The translations under genes were made by a program, and so were the position numbers. Under the pieces are notes generated by a model. That model searched no databases. It was not told the origin of the DNA and was given only the letters and a program-made list of their open reading frames with translations. Of a stretch of DNA of 64,000 nucleotides, positions 17,343-26,720 are shown piece by piece. The DNA comes from Halomonas sp. Its GTDB lineage: Bacteria > Pseudomonadota > Gammaproteobacteria > Pseudomonadales > Halomonadaceae. Within the stretch, counting starts at the first letter, position 1. Each line of letters begins with the position of its first letter. The DNA is taken from assembly GCF_020832045.1 (NCBI RefSeq), contig NZ_JAFIFK010000059.1, positions 1-64,000 on the forward strand. Direction: 5' to 3'.

Positions 17343-18938
17343 TCAGCCGAACTGGTTCATGGTGTTGTCCTTGCCACCGGCCTTGAGTGCCGCTTCGCCG
17401 TGGAAGAACTCCTTGTGGTCATCGCCGATGTTGGAGCCGGCCATGTCCTGGTGCTTGACGGTGGCGATGCCTTCGCGGATCTCGCGGCGCTGCACGCCAG
17501 CCACGTAAGCCAGCATGCCTTCGTCGCCGAAGTAGCCCTTGGCTAGGTTGTCGGTGGACAGGGCGGCAGTGTGATAGGTCGGCAGTGTGATCAGGTGGTG
17601 GAAGATCCCGGCTTCACGTGCGGCGTCGCGCTGGAAGTTGCGGGTCCACTCGTCGGCCAGTTGACCAAGCTCGGTATTGTCGTACTCGGCGCTCATCAGG
17701 CTGGCGCGATCGTAGGCGGACACGTCCTTGCCTTCCTTCTGCCAGGCATCGAACACCTGCTGGCGGAAATTCAGGGTCCAGTTGAAGGAGGGCGAGTTGT
17801 TGTAGACCAGCTTGGCGTCCGGCACCACTTCACGGATACGGTTGACCATGCTGGCGATCTGGCCGACGTGGGGCTTTTCGGTTTCGATCCACAACAGGTC
17901 GGCGCCATTCTGCAGGCTGGTAATACAGTCCAGTACCACGCGGTCTTCGCCGGTGCCGGGTTTGAACTGAAAGAGACCGGAAGCCAGGCGCTTGACCTTG
18001 ACCAGCTTGCCGTTCTGCTTGATGACCACATCGCCGTTGTCGATGTCGGAGGCCGAGGTGATCTCGTCGCCGTCGAGGAAGCTGTTGTACTGGTCACCCA
18101 GGTCGCCCGGCTCCTTGGTCACGGCGATCTTCTGTGTCAGGCCGGCGCCCAGGGAGTCGGTACGGGCGACGATCACGCCGTCATCCACGCCGAGTTCGAG
18201 GAAGGCGTAGCGAACGGCATTGATCTTGGCCAGGAAGTCTTCATGGGGGACGGTGACCTTACCATCCTGGTGGCCGCACTGCTTCTCGTCGGATACCTGG
18301 TTCTCGAGCTGGATACAGCAGGCACCCGCTTCGATCATCTGTTTGGCCAGCAGGTAGGTGGCCTCGGCGTTGCCGAAACCGGCGTCGATGTCGGCAATGA
18401 TCGGCACCACATGGGTCTCGTGGTTGTCGATCTTGGCGATCAGCTCTTCGGCTTTCGCCTTGTCGCCGGCCTTCTGGGCTTCTTCCAGGTCGCGGAACAG
18501 GTGGTTCAGTTCCCAGGCATCGGCTTGGCGCAGGAAGGTGTAGAGCTCGCCGATCAGGCTCGAGACGGAGGTTTTCTCATGCATGGACTGGTCGGGCAGC
18601 GGGCCGAACTCGGAGCGCAGGGCAGCGACCATCCAGCCAGAGAGGTAGAGGTAGCGACGCTTGGTGGTGCCGAAGTGCTTCTTGATCGAAATCAGCTTCT
18701 GCTGGCCGATGAAGCCGTGCCAGCAACCCAGCGACTGGGTGTACTGAGCACTGTCGGCATCGTAGGCGGCCATGTCTTCGCGCATGATCTTGGCGGTGTA
18801 GCGAGCGATGTCCAGACCGGTTTTGAAACGGTTCTGGGCACGCATGCGGGCGGCATTTTCGGGGCTGATGCTGGCCCATTTGCCTTGCTGGGCTTCACGC
18901 AGTTGAGCCAGTGCCTTGATGTCGTCTTTGTATGACAT
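17343..18938 (-). CDS. aceA: Isocitrate lyase
   Basis: Splits isocitrate into succinate and glyoxylate, the entry to the glyoxylate shunt. The active-site Cys lies in KQCGH (family motif K-K/Q-C-G-H), with VPIIADIDAGFGNAEATYLL and LLWIETEKPHVGQI also typical. I start at MSYKDDIKALAQL (531 aa, the length I recall for the Pseudomonas enzyme), preceded by GGAAGGA at 9 bases. The open frame runs 63 codons further, but that part lacks conservation. No malate synthase is in the window. A long upstream region with a palindrome probably carries its control. Confidence 0.95.
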   Translation of the reverse strand: MSYKDDIKALAQLREAQQGKWASISPENAARMRAQNRFKTGLDIARYTAKIMREDMAAYDADSAQYTQSLGCWHGFIGQQKLISIKKHFGTTKRRYLYLSGWMVAALRSEFGPLPDQSMHEKTSVSSLIGELYTFLRQADAWELNHLFRDLEEAQKAGDKAKAEELIAKIDNHETHVVPIIADIDAGFGNAEATYLLAKQMIEAGACCIQLENQVSDEKQCGHQDGKVTVPHEDFLAKINAVRYAFLELGVDDGVIVARTDSLGAGLTQKIAVTKEPGDLGDQYNSFLDGDEITSASDIDNGDVVIKQNGKLVKVKRLASGLFQFKPGTGEDRVVLDCITSLQNGADLLWIETEKPHVGQIASMVNRIREVVPDAKLVYNNSPSFNWTLNFRQQVFDAWQKEGKDVSAYDRASLMSAEYDNTELGQLADEWTRNFQRDAAREAGIFHHLITLPTYHTAALSTDNLAKGYFGDEGMLAYVAGVQRREIREGIATVKHQDMAGSNIGDDHKEFFHGEAALKAGGKDNTMNQFG

Positions 18939-19291
18939 GTTTGCCATCCTTCCGATCAGGTGGGGTCGTCGGTCGCTTGCTTGCGGCATCGTCCGGGCTG
19001 ACCGGTTATGCTGCACGTGCGAATTAGTGTCAGATTCAACCACTACGAACTGCTTGTCTCTACGGCCTTGGTCGAATCTACCCCGGCACGAAAACGGTTC
19101 TTGAACTCGTGGCTTTTCGAGTGTCATCGAACGGTCGTTTTAATGCCGGCTTGGTATCACTATGCCGCATGATGCCTGCACTTCACAATCATCACTTGGG
19201 GGGAGGTAGCGTTGTAGTTCGACTACAAGAGCAGGAGAAGCCCTATGATTCCTGTAGTCGAATTTCGCCCTTGAAACTGCGGGAGAGAGGT
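18939..19291. other. aceA upstream control region
   Basis: A 353-base gap between the GNAT stop and the aceA start, both on the minus strand. It is AT-richer than its surroundings and contains the palindrome at 19212-19228 plus a related half-site at 19253-19262. No coding frame here looks like a gene, and the upstream extension of the aceA frame reads as low-complexity basic sequence. Confidence 0.5.
19212..19262. promoter_or_regulatory. Palindromic operator candidate upstream of aceA
   Basis: TTGTAGTTCGACTACAA (19212-19228) is a perfect palindrome with 7-bp arms. Twenty-four bases after its end, TGTAGTCGAA (19253-19262) repeats one half and is an exact inverted copy of TTCGACTACA (19218-19227). 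The core TGTAGT-N3-ACTACA resembles, from memory, the RccR (RpiR-family) operator reported for glyoxylate-shunt genes in Pseudomonas. No such regulator is in this window. Confidence 0.55.
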
Positions 19292-19723
19292 TTAGACGTT
19301 CAATGAGAGGCGCATGTTGCGGTGCGGTATGCCGGCATCCATGAAGACGTCGCCGAAAGCGACGAAACCAAGGTTTTCATAAAAGGCGAGGGCGTGGGTC
19401 TGGGCAGCGAGCTCGACCTGCGGATGACCCAGGCGGCGTGCCGTGGCGATGGCGGCCTGCATCAGCGCCGCACCGATGCCCAGCCCACGTGCTTCATGCA
19501 GTACGGCGACGCGACCGATATGCCCGTCGGGGAGCAGCCGTGCGGTGCCCAGCGGTGTTCCTTGGCGCAGGGCAAGGAAATGCCGGCACTCAGGGTCGCG
19601 GCCGTCCCACTCCTCTGAAAGCGGTACGCGCTGCTCCTCGATGAACACCACACGGCGTATGTCGCTGGCGAGCTCGCCAAGTTCTTCCCAGCTCCCTTCG
19701 CGAATATCGACACGCTCCGTCAT
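19292..19723 (-). CDS. GNAT-family N-acetyltransferase, ElaA/YjcF-like
   Basis: A 143-residue acetyl-CoA-dependent N-acetyltransferase of unknown substrate. The acetyl-CoA loop reads RGLGIGAALMQ, preceded by IGRVAVLHEA. The C-terminal FYENLGFVAFGDVFMDAGIP followed by HRNM is the ElaA/YjcF subfamily pattern. The start was chosen at MTERVDIREG because GAGGAGGAA lies 7 bases upstream; the longer frame reads back through the preceding roxA stop. It sits 4 bases after roxA, so it is probably co-transcribed. Confidence 0.88.
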   Translation of the reverse strand: MTERVDIREGSWEELGELASDIRRVVFIEEQRVPLSEEWDGRDPECRHFLALRQGTPLGTARLLPDGHIGRVAVLHEARGLGIGAALMQAAIATARRLGHPQVELAAQTHALAFYENLGFVAFGDVFMDAGIPHRNMRLSLNV

Positions 19724-19727
19724 GCTG

Positions 19728-20903
19728 TCATTCCTCCTCTTCCTCCGGCCAGGCCAGCGTGCCTGCATCGACCAGAGCCGCCAGCAGTTCGGTGGCACCT
19801 TCATGCCTCAGCAAGGCGGCATCCAGGGCCGCGTTGCCGGCCACTGCGCGCGCTAGCGCTGGCGCGCAGTGGAAGCCGTCACCGTCAGCGAACAGCGTGG
19901 CATGCGTTGCGTCGAGCATACGCCAGGCGAAGCGCGAACCGGCGCTGCGCAGCAATTCCTCGCCATCCTGTAGTAAAGCGACAAGCTCGTCGACGTCGGT
20001 AGGGGTCTCGCTGGGTGCCAGCTGGTCGACGTATTTGGGCTGGGTCATCACACGACCGAACCACTGTGCCAGTTGAGTCGGATCGTCGAGCGTGGCGAGA
20101 ATGAGTTCGCGCATGCGCTCGAGGGCGTCGTCATCGAGCTCCGCCGGGTCGGTAGGCGGTGTCATGCCGGCATCGCCGTAGCGACGCGAAGCGGGTAACT
20201 GCTCGCCCAGGTAGTCCGCATAGGAGGTGATCGCCTCATCGGCCGAAGGGGCGCGAAAGCCCACCGAGTAGGTCATGCAGTCATCGGATTGGCTGACGCC
20301 ATGATGCGCCCAGCCCGGCGGCAGGTAGAGCATGTCGCCGGGCTCCAATATCCAGTCGTCGTCAGATTCCACGTCGAAACGCTCGAGAATACGCAAATCG
20401 ATACCGGTCAGAATGGGGGCGTCATCGGACACCTTGCCGCCGAGTTGCCAGCGCCGCCGGCCAAGGCCCTGGATCAGGAATACATCGTACTGGTCGACGT
20501 GAGGGCCGACGCTGCCGCCAGGGGGAGCGTAGCTGATCATGATGTCGTCGAGCCGCCAGCGGGGCAGGAAGTCGAATTGGTCGAGCAGTTCGGCCACCTC
20601 GGGGACATAGTGGTCCACGGCCTGCACCAGCAGGGTCCAGTCGCGCTCCGGCAGCTCGCTGAAGATGGCCTCGTCGAAGGGGCCGTGGCTGACCTGCCAA
20701 GGACCGTCAGGGCCGTCCTCTTCTACCAGGCGGGCCTCCACGCCCTCTTCGCAGGCAAGCCCGGCCAGTTCGTCGGGGTCGAGGGGGCTCTCGAAATCGG
20801 CAAAGGCGCCGCGAATCAGCAGCGGTTTGCGCTGCCAGTAGTCGCGCAGGAACTCGGCGGCGGTAAGGCCGCCCAGCAGGCTGAGGGGGGCGTCGCTTGG
20901 CAT
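19728..20903 (-). CDS. roxA: Ribosomal protein L16 arginine hydroxylase (JmjC oxygenase)
   Basis: A 2-oxoglutarate/Fe(II) oxygenase of the YcfD/RoxA family, which hydroxylates an arginine of ribosomal protein L16. The double-stranded beta-helix carries the iron ligands in GPHVDQYD (His-x-Asp) and a distal His in GWAHHGVS; KPLLIRGAF near residue 30 is the typical N-terminal motif. The 391-residue length is near the E. coli protein. The C-terminus ends in an acidic run (EEEEE). It is followed 4 bases later by the GNAT gene. Linkage with purB, hflD and mnmA is also seen in E. coli. Confidence 0.9.
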   Translation of the reverse strand: MPSDAPLSLLGGLTAAEFLRDYWQRKPLLIRGAFADFESPLDPDELAGLACEEGVEARLVEEDGPDGPWQVSHGPFDEAIFSELPERDWTLLVQAVDHYVPEVAELLDQFDFLPRWRLDDIMISYAPPGGSVGPHVDQYDVFLIQGLGRRRWQLGGKVSDDAPILTGIDLRILERFDVESDDDWILEPGDMLYLPPGWAHHGVSQSDDCMTYSVGFRAPSADEAITSYADYLGEQLPASRRYGDAGMTPPTDPAELDDDALERMRELILATLDDPTQLAQWFGRVMTQPKYVDQLAPSETPTDVDELVALLQDGEELLRSAGSRFAWRMLDATHATLFADGDGFHCAPALARAVAGNAALDAALLRHEGATELLAALVDAGTLAWPEEEEE

Positions 20904-21000
20904 GGTGTCTCGCTATCCGACAGAAGCACGAAGAATCGCAGGGCGATTGACGGCCCTGCGGGATAAAAGAGTAATGGTAGCGTATCGCGACGCCTGAGGC

Positions 21001-21564
21001 TCAGCGGTTGGCGCCGGGTACCCAGAGCACGTCGCGCTCGCCGTTGCCGTTGGCACGGCGGGCGAGGACGAACAGCAGGTCGGAGAGGCGGTTGAGATAG
21101 CGCAGCACCTCGGGGTTGAGCGGCTGTTCGGCCATCAGTGCCGTGACCATGCGCTCGGCGCGGCGGGTTACGGTGCGTGCCAGGTGCAGGTGAGCGGCAA
21201 GCGGGCTGCCACCGGGCAGGATGAAGGAGCGCAGCGTGGCGAGTTCGGCGTTATAAGCATCGATTCTCGCCTCGAGATACTCCACCTGTGTCGCCGTGAC
21301 TCGCAGTGGCGGGTACTCGGGCGCCTCCTGCTCGGGCGTGCACAAGTCGGCGCCAACATCGAACAGGTCGTTCTGTACCCGGGCCAGGACCTCGTGCAGT
21401 TCACCCTCGGCGTGGAGCTGAGCCAGCCCGAGGGTGGCGTTGGCTTCGTCCACGCTGCCGAAGGCTTCCACGCGCAGGTCGTGCTTGGCCACGCGGCTGC
21501 CGTCGCCGAGGCCGGTATCGCCTTTGTCACCGGTGCGCGTATAAATCTTGGTCAGCTTGACCAT
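21001..21564 (-). CDS. PduO-type cob(I)yrinic acid a,c-diamide adenosyltransferase
   Basis: Transfers adenosyl from ATP to cob(I)alamin or its precursor to make adenosylcobalamin. The ATP-binding N-terminus RTGDKGDTGLGDGSRVAK and VEAFGSVDEANATLG are the PduO signatures. The trimer-interface helix ILPGGSPLAAHLHLARTVTR and LNRLSDLLFVLARRAN complete the domain at 187 residues. AGGAGAG precedes the ATG. It lies 29 bases downstream of purB on the same strand. No other cobalamin gene is nearby, so it probably serves salvage. Confidence 0.93.
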   Translation of the reverse strand: MVKLTKIYTRTGDKGDTGLGDGSRVAKHDLRVEAFGSVDEANATLGLAQLHAEGELHEVLARVQNDLFDVGADLCTPEQEAPEYPPLRVTATQVEYLEARIDAYNAELATLRSFILPGGSPLAAHLHLARTVTRRAERMVTALMAEQPLNPEVLRYLNRLSDLLFVLARRANGNGERDVLWVPGANR

Positions 21565-21593
21565 CGTTCTCTCCTGCGACGATTTTGCGTCTC

Positions 21594-22979
<1,386 letters not shown>

Positions 22980-23035
22980 TTATCCAATACGTGTAGGTGG
23001 AAGGCGTGAACGGAAGGCGGATTGGCCAAAGGGTC

Positions 23036-23674
23036 TCAGCCCAACTGATCCAGGGCTTTCTTCAGGGCGCCGCGCTGGAAGACCAGCTTCCAGCGCCGGC
23101 CTCCCTGCTGGTGCCAGAGCAGGGCGAAGCGGATGCCGGCGAGCAGGATGGCGCGCACTCGCTCGGGCATCATGCGGCTCTGCAGCATCGAAGGATCGCC
23201 CTGTACCACGATGCGCGTCTTGAGCGTCGAGAGCGTCTCCTGGTAGGCCTCGCCTAGGCTGGCAATGACGTTCTCGTGGGTGGCGCCGAAGTGTTCGGCC
23301 TGACCCTGGATGCGGGTCAGGTGCTGCCCCAGGTCGGCCATCATGGCGTCGTCACTGCGTAGCTTGCTCATCAACAGCAGCAGTGAGAAGCCGTAGCGCA
23401 GCACCGCCGGGTTGGCCTGCTTGCGGCCCACGACTGCCTCGAGCACATCGAGGCCTCGACGCAGGTTGTTGGGATGGCCGCCGTAGATCGCCTCGAAGCT
23501 TTCGGGGTTGGTATCCAGGGTGGCGCGTATCAGGGTTTCCCATGGACGCGGCTCGATCTGGCCGGTGCGGGCCAGTTCGTCGACCAGGCTGGCGGCCTGA
23601 AACACGCCGGCCAACGCCAGGGCTTGGCGTGTATTGGCGGAGTCAGGGACACGATGAATGGGGGTGGTGTTCAT
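23036..23674 (-). CDS. hflD: High-frequency lysogenization protein homologue HflD
   Basis: A 212-residue helical, membrane-associated protein. In E. coli, HflD binds phage lambda CII; its housekeeping role is unclear. Recognised by [20 protein letters not shown], the [11 protein letters not shown] stretch and the C-terminal [19 protein letters not shown], and by position between mnmA and purB. Its ATG overlaps the mnmA stop by four bases (ATGA), showing translational coupling. No catalytic motif is known for the family. Confidence 0.93.
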   Translation of the reverse strand: MNTTPIHRVPDSANTRQALALAGVFQAASLVDELARTGQIEPRPWETLIRATLDTNPESFEAIYGGHPNNLRRGLDVLEAVVGRKQANPAVLRYGFSLLLLMSKLRSDDAMMADLGQHLTRIQGQAEHFGATHENVIASLGEAYQETLSTLKTRIVVQGDPSMLQSRMMPERVRAILLAGIRFALLWHQQGGRRWKLVFQRGALKKALDQLG

Positions 23675-24783
23675 GTGCCGGTCTCCGTGGCGTTCCAGAT
23701 AGCGCGGATCACGCCGCCTCCGAGGCAGATATCGCCATCGTAGAGTACCAGCGATTGGCCCGGGGTGACGGCGCGCTGGGGCTCATCGAAGCGCACCTCC
23801 ACGCCGCCGTCTTCTCGTGTGTGCACCGTACAGGGCACGTCGCTTTGGCGATAGCGGGTCTTGGCGGTAAAGCGACCTTCGGGGGCGGGCGGCTCACCTG
23901 CCACCCAGTCCATCGCCTCGGTTGCCAGCGAGTCGGTATAGAGAAGCGGGTGGTGCTTGCCCTGAACGGCGACCAGCACGTTGCGTTCGAGGTCCTTTTC
24001 CGCCACGTACCACGGCGCCTCGGGGTGGTTGGCCAGTCCGCCGATTCCGAGCCCCTGACGCTGACCCAAGGTGTAATACATCAGCCCCATGTGCTCGCCG
24101 ATCACCTCGCCTTCCGGCGTTTCGATGGTGCCCGGCTGGGCGGGCAGGTATTGCTGCAGGAAGTCGCGAAAGCGGCGCTCGCCGATGAAGCAGATGCCGG
24201 TGGAATCCTTCTTGCGTGCCGTGGCCAGGCCGTGGCGCTCGGCAATGGCGCGCACTTCCGGCTTTTCCAACTCCCCGACGGGGAACAGGGTGCGGGCGAT
24301 GGCAGCCTCCGGCACGGCGTGCAGGAAGTAGCTCTGATCCTTATTGACATCGATGCCCTTGAGCAGGCGTGGGCGCCCGTGGCGCACGCCGCCACGGACG
24401 TAATGGCCGGTGGCGATCTTCTCGGCCCCGAGCATCTCGGCATATTCTAGGAACACCTTGAACTTGATTTCGCGGTTGCACAGGATATCGGGATTAGGCG
24501 TGCGGCCGGCCTTGTACTCGGCCAGGAAGTGCTCGAACACGTTGTCCCAGTATTCCGCAGCAAAATTGGCGCTATGCAGTTTGATGCCGAGCTTTTCGCA
24601 CACGGCCTGGGCGTCCGCCAGGTCGGCCTTGGCGGTACAGTACTCGGTGCCGTCGTCCTCGTCCCAGTTCTTCATGAACAGGCCTTCGACCTGATAACCC
24701 TGCTCCATGAGCAGCAGAGCGGAAACGGAAGAGTCGACGCCGCCGGACATGCCGACGATCACCTTGCCTGAGGTGGCGGTCAT
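23671..24783 (-). CDS. mnmA: tRNA-specific 2-thiouridylase
   Basis: Makes 2-thiouridine at position 34 of Lys, Glu and Gln tRNAs. The PP-loop [13 protein letters not shown] lies near the N-terminus, with catalytic Cys in [12 protein letters not shown] and persulfide Cys in [12 protein letters not shown]. The adenylation-domain stretch [10 protein letters not shown] is also typical. It is 370 residues, the usual length. First gene of mnmA-hflD-purB on the minus strand. In E. coli nudJ and rluE directly precede it; here an efflux cassette lies between. Confidence 0.96.
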   Translation of the reverse strand: MTATSGKVIVGMSGGVDSSVSALLLMEQGYQVEGLFMKNWDEDDGTEYCTAKADLADAQAVCEKLGIKLHSANFAAEYWDNVFEHFLAEYKAGRTPNPDILCNREIKFKVFLEYAEMLGAEKIATGHYVRGGVRHGRPRLLKGIDVNKDQSYFLHAVPEAAIARTLFPVGELEKPEVRAIAERHGLATARKKDSTGICFIGERRFRDFLQQYLPAQPGTIETPEGEVIGEHMGLMYYTLGQRQGLGIGGLANHPEAPWYVAEKDLERNVLVAVQGKHHPLLYTDSLATEAMDWVAGEPPAPEGRFTAKTRYRQSDVPCTVHTREDGGVEVRFDEPQRAVTPGQSLVLYDGDICLGGGVIRAIWNATETGT

Positions 24784-24882
24784 GGGCGCTCTCGGGTTGA
24801 GTGGGTCGCAAATGGGCGGGGATTATACCCCATGTTGCAGCGGCGCTTCATCAGCTGAGGGCGTCGTAGGCGTAACGCAGAC

Positions 24883-24902
24883 AATTGACCGGCCGGCCAG
24901 TT
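24883..24902. promoter_or_regulatory. TetR operator copy 1, before the tetR start
   Basis: AATTGACCGGCCGGCCAGTT is a near-perfect 20-bp palindrome (two symmetric mismatch pairs) ending 17 bases before the tetR ATG. It shares 18 of 20 positions with the copy at 25544-25563. The location suits autorepression by promoter occlusion. Confidence 0.75.
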
Positions 24903-24919
24903 AGCGCTATGGTCGCCTC

Positions 24920-25525
24920 ATGAGCCAACGAATCCAGACCCGTGACCCTGAGCTGACCCGCACGCGTATTCTCGACGCGGCGGAAACCCTGTTTGTCGAG
25001 CTGGGGTTCTCTGCCGTCAAGCTGAGCGCGCTGGCGCGCTCGGCGGGAGTTACCAAGAGCCTGATTCACCACCATTTCGGCAGCAAGGAGCAGCTGTGGG
25101 AGGCGGTCAAGAATCGCGCCTTCGAACGCTATTTCACCGCCCAGATGGCCATGCTGGAAGAGGCCGGAGAGCCGAACGCAGAGTTACTGCGCAGTTCGGT
25201 GGTGGCCTACTTCAACTTTCTGCGTGATAACCCCGGGGTGGTGCGGCTGTTTGCCTGGACTCACCTGGAGGGGGACTCCCATTGCAGTGACCTCGACAAT
25301 CAGCTCGTCGGCGCGGGAGCCGAGTGGGTGCGCCAGACCCAGGAGCGCGGTCTGCTGCGTCAGGACATCAATCCCACCCATGTCATCGCCATCTTCGTGA
25401 TGACCTGTACCCAGTGGTTCGAGGCGAAGTGCCATCACGAGAACTGGCCGGGCATGGGCTCTGACGAGGCGTTTTTGGAGGACTTCCTGAAGATCTTCAT
25501 GGAAGGGGTAGTGCCTCGTGAGTAA
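24920..25525 (+). CDS. TetR-family repressor of the adjacent RND efflux operon
   Basis: A 201-residue TetR regulator. The N-terminal helix-turn-helix is standard: RILDAAETLFVELGFSAVKL, then ALARSAGVTKSLIHHHFGSK. The remainder is a helical ligand and dimer domain, with a C-terminal TetR_C-like segment (VIAIFVMTCTQWFEAK). It starts the plus-strand cassette tetR-adaptor-RND. Identical-type palindromes lie just upstream of it and between it and the adaptor gene. It therefore very probably represses both itself and the pump. Inducer unknown. Confidence 0.92.
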   Translation: MSQRIQTRDPELTRTRILDAAETLFVELGFSAVKLSALARSAGVTKSLIHHHFGSKEQLWEAVKNRAFERYFTAQMAMLEEAGEPNAELLRSSVVAYFNFLRDNPGVVRLFAWTHLEGDSHCSDLDNQLVGAGAEWVRQTQERGLLRQDINPTHVIAIFVMTCTQWFEAKCHHENWPGMGSDEAFLEDFLKIFMEGVVPRE

Positions 25526-25543
25526 GCGTTTTTTTACATCAAT

Positions 25544-25563
25544 AACTGACCGGTCGGCCAGTT
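25544..25563. promoter_or_regulatory. TetR operator copy 2, between tetR and adaptor gene
   Basis: AACTGACCGGTCGGCCAGTT is a 20-bp near-palindrome 35 bases before the adaptor ATG and 18 bases after the tetR stop. It differs from copy 1 at two positions. It implies a separate repressed promoter for the efflux genes. Confidence 0.75.
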
Positions 25564-25598
25564 TATGGGACCGGTGCGAATCGACAGAGGATGGTGAG

Positions 25599-26720
25599 AT
25601 GAGGAGGGGTTGGCGAGAAGGGCATGAACGGCAAAAGGGAGGGGTGAAGCAAGCGGGGAGAGCGGGTCTGGCGCTTTTGCTGATGCTGTCGGCGGGGGCG
25701 CTGATGGGCTGTGACAGGGCGCCGGCGCAGGAGGAACGCGTCGAACAGCTGCTGCCCAGTGTGCGCAGTGAGACTGTTCGTCTGGCCGAGGACGAGTCGA
25801 GATACCAACTCCCCGGCGTGGTGAGGGCCCGCGAGCGTGCTGCTCCCGCTTTTCTACATGGTGGCGTCCTGCGTGACCGGCACGTGGTCCACGGCCAGCG
25901 GGTCGAGCGGGGTGAACCATTGGCTATCCTGCACAATCCGGCTCTGGCTCCGGCACTCGCTGCCGCCGAGGCCCGCGTGCGAGAGCTCGATGCCAACTTG
26001 AGCCGACTCGGGCGAGACGTGGAACGTGCCCGCCTCTTGCGCGAGCGCAACCTTAGTGCAGAGGAGGAGCTGGATAGGCTGCGCGCAGAACGCGAGGCCC
26101 TGGCCCAAGCTCGCGAGCAAGCGCTGGCGCAGCGCGATGAAGCCAGGGCCCAGCACGATGAGCTGGTGCTGCGCGCTCCGTTCGCCGCTGAGGTGACCGA
26201 CCTCAAGGTCGAACCCGGCGATTTCGTGACGGCCGGTCAGCCTATCGTTCAGCTGGCCGGTATCGCCGAGCGGGAGGTGGCGATCCGCGTTCCTGCCAGT
26301 CTTGCCGCACGTCTCGAGTCGGGACAGCAGGTGAGCGTCGTTCCGGCGTTCGGTGCACAGCGTTTCCCAGGAAGGGTTGCTCACATCGGGCGTGCGGGTG
26401 AGGCCATGGCTCCGGTCATCGTCGTCATCGACGCCACGCCCGCTCCGGCATTGGGTGAAGCGGTGCGGGTGCAGCTCATGCTCAATGGGCCTTCGGTCAT
26501 GCAGGTACCACTGATGGCGGTGGTCGATCCCGCCGGCAGTGCGCCCTATGTGCTGGCGTTGACCCAAGACGACACGGTTCGACGTGTTCCGGTGACGCCA
26601 GGTCGACTCAACGGCGGTTGGGTATCGGTCAGCGCAGAGGCGCTGGGGCCGGACGATAGAGTGGTGACGGCTGGTCAGGGGCGCCTGGAAGATGGTATGC
26701 GGGTGAGGGTGCTGCCATGA
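25599..26720 (+). CDS. RND efflux periplasmic adaptor lipoprotein
   Basis: A membrane-fusion protein linking an RND pump to an outer-membrane channel. It starts with a signal peptide and lipobox (LMLSAGALMGC), so it is probably an inner-membrane-anchored lipoprotein. Next come a lipoyl-like half (GVLRDRHVVHGQRVERGEPL), a Glu/Arg/Ala coiled-coil hairpin from about residue 110 to 180, the second lipoyl half (LRAPFAAEVTDLKVEPGDFV) and a beta-barrel. I start at MRRGWREGHE (373 aa) because GAGG lies 8 bases upstream. The frame extends 27 codons further, but across the operator. Its stop overlaps the RND start (ATGA). Confidence 0.9.
   Translation: MRRGWREGHERQKGGVKQAGRAGLALLLMLSAGALMGCDRAPAQEERVEQLLPSVRSETVRLAEDESRYQLPGVVRARERAAPAFLHGGVLRDRHVVHGQRVERGEPLAILHNPALAPALAAAEARVRELDANLSRLGRDVERARLLRERNLSAEEELDRLRAEREALAQAREQALAQRDEARAQHDELVLRAPFAAEVTDLKVEPGDFVTAGQPIVQLAGIAEREVAIRVPASLAARLESGQQVSVVPAFGAQRFPGRVAHIGRAGEAMAPVIVVIDATPAPALGEAVRVQLMLNGPSVMQVPLMAVVDPAGSAPYVLALTQDDTVRRVPVTPGRLNGGWVSVSAEALGPDDRVVTAGQGRLEDGMRVRVLP

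Noticed and set aside
17571-18935. A 454-codon open frame antisense to aceA
   Set aside because: Fully covered by isocitrate lyase; composition is that of a complement shadow.
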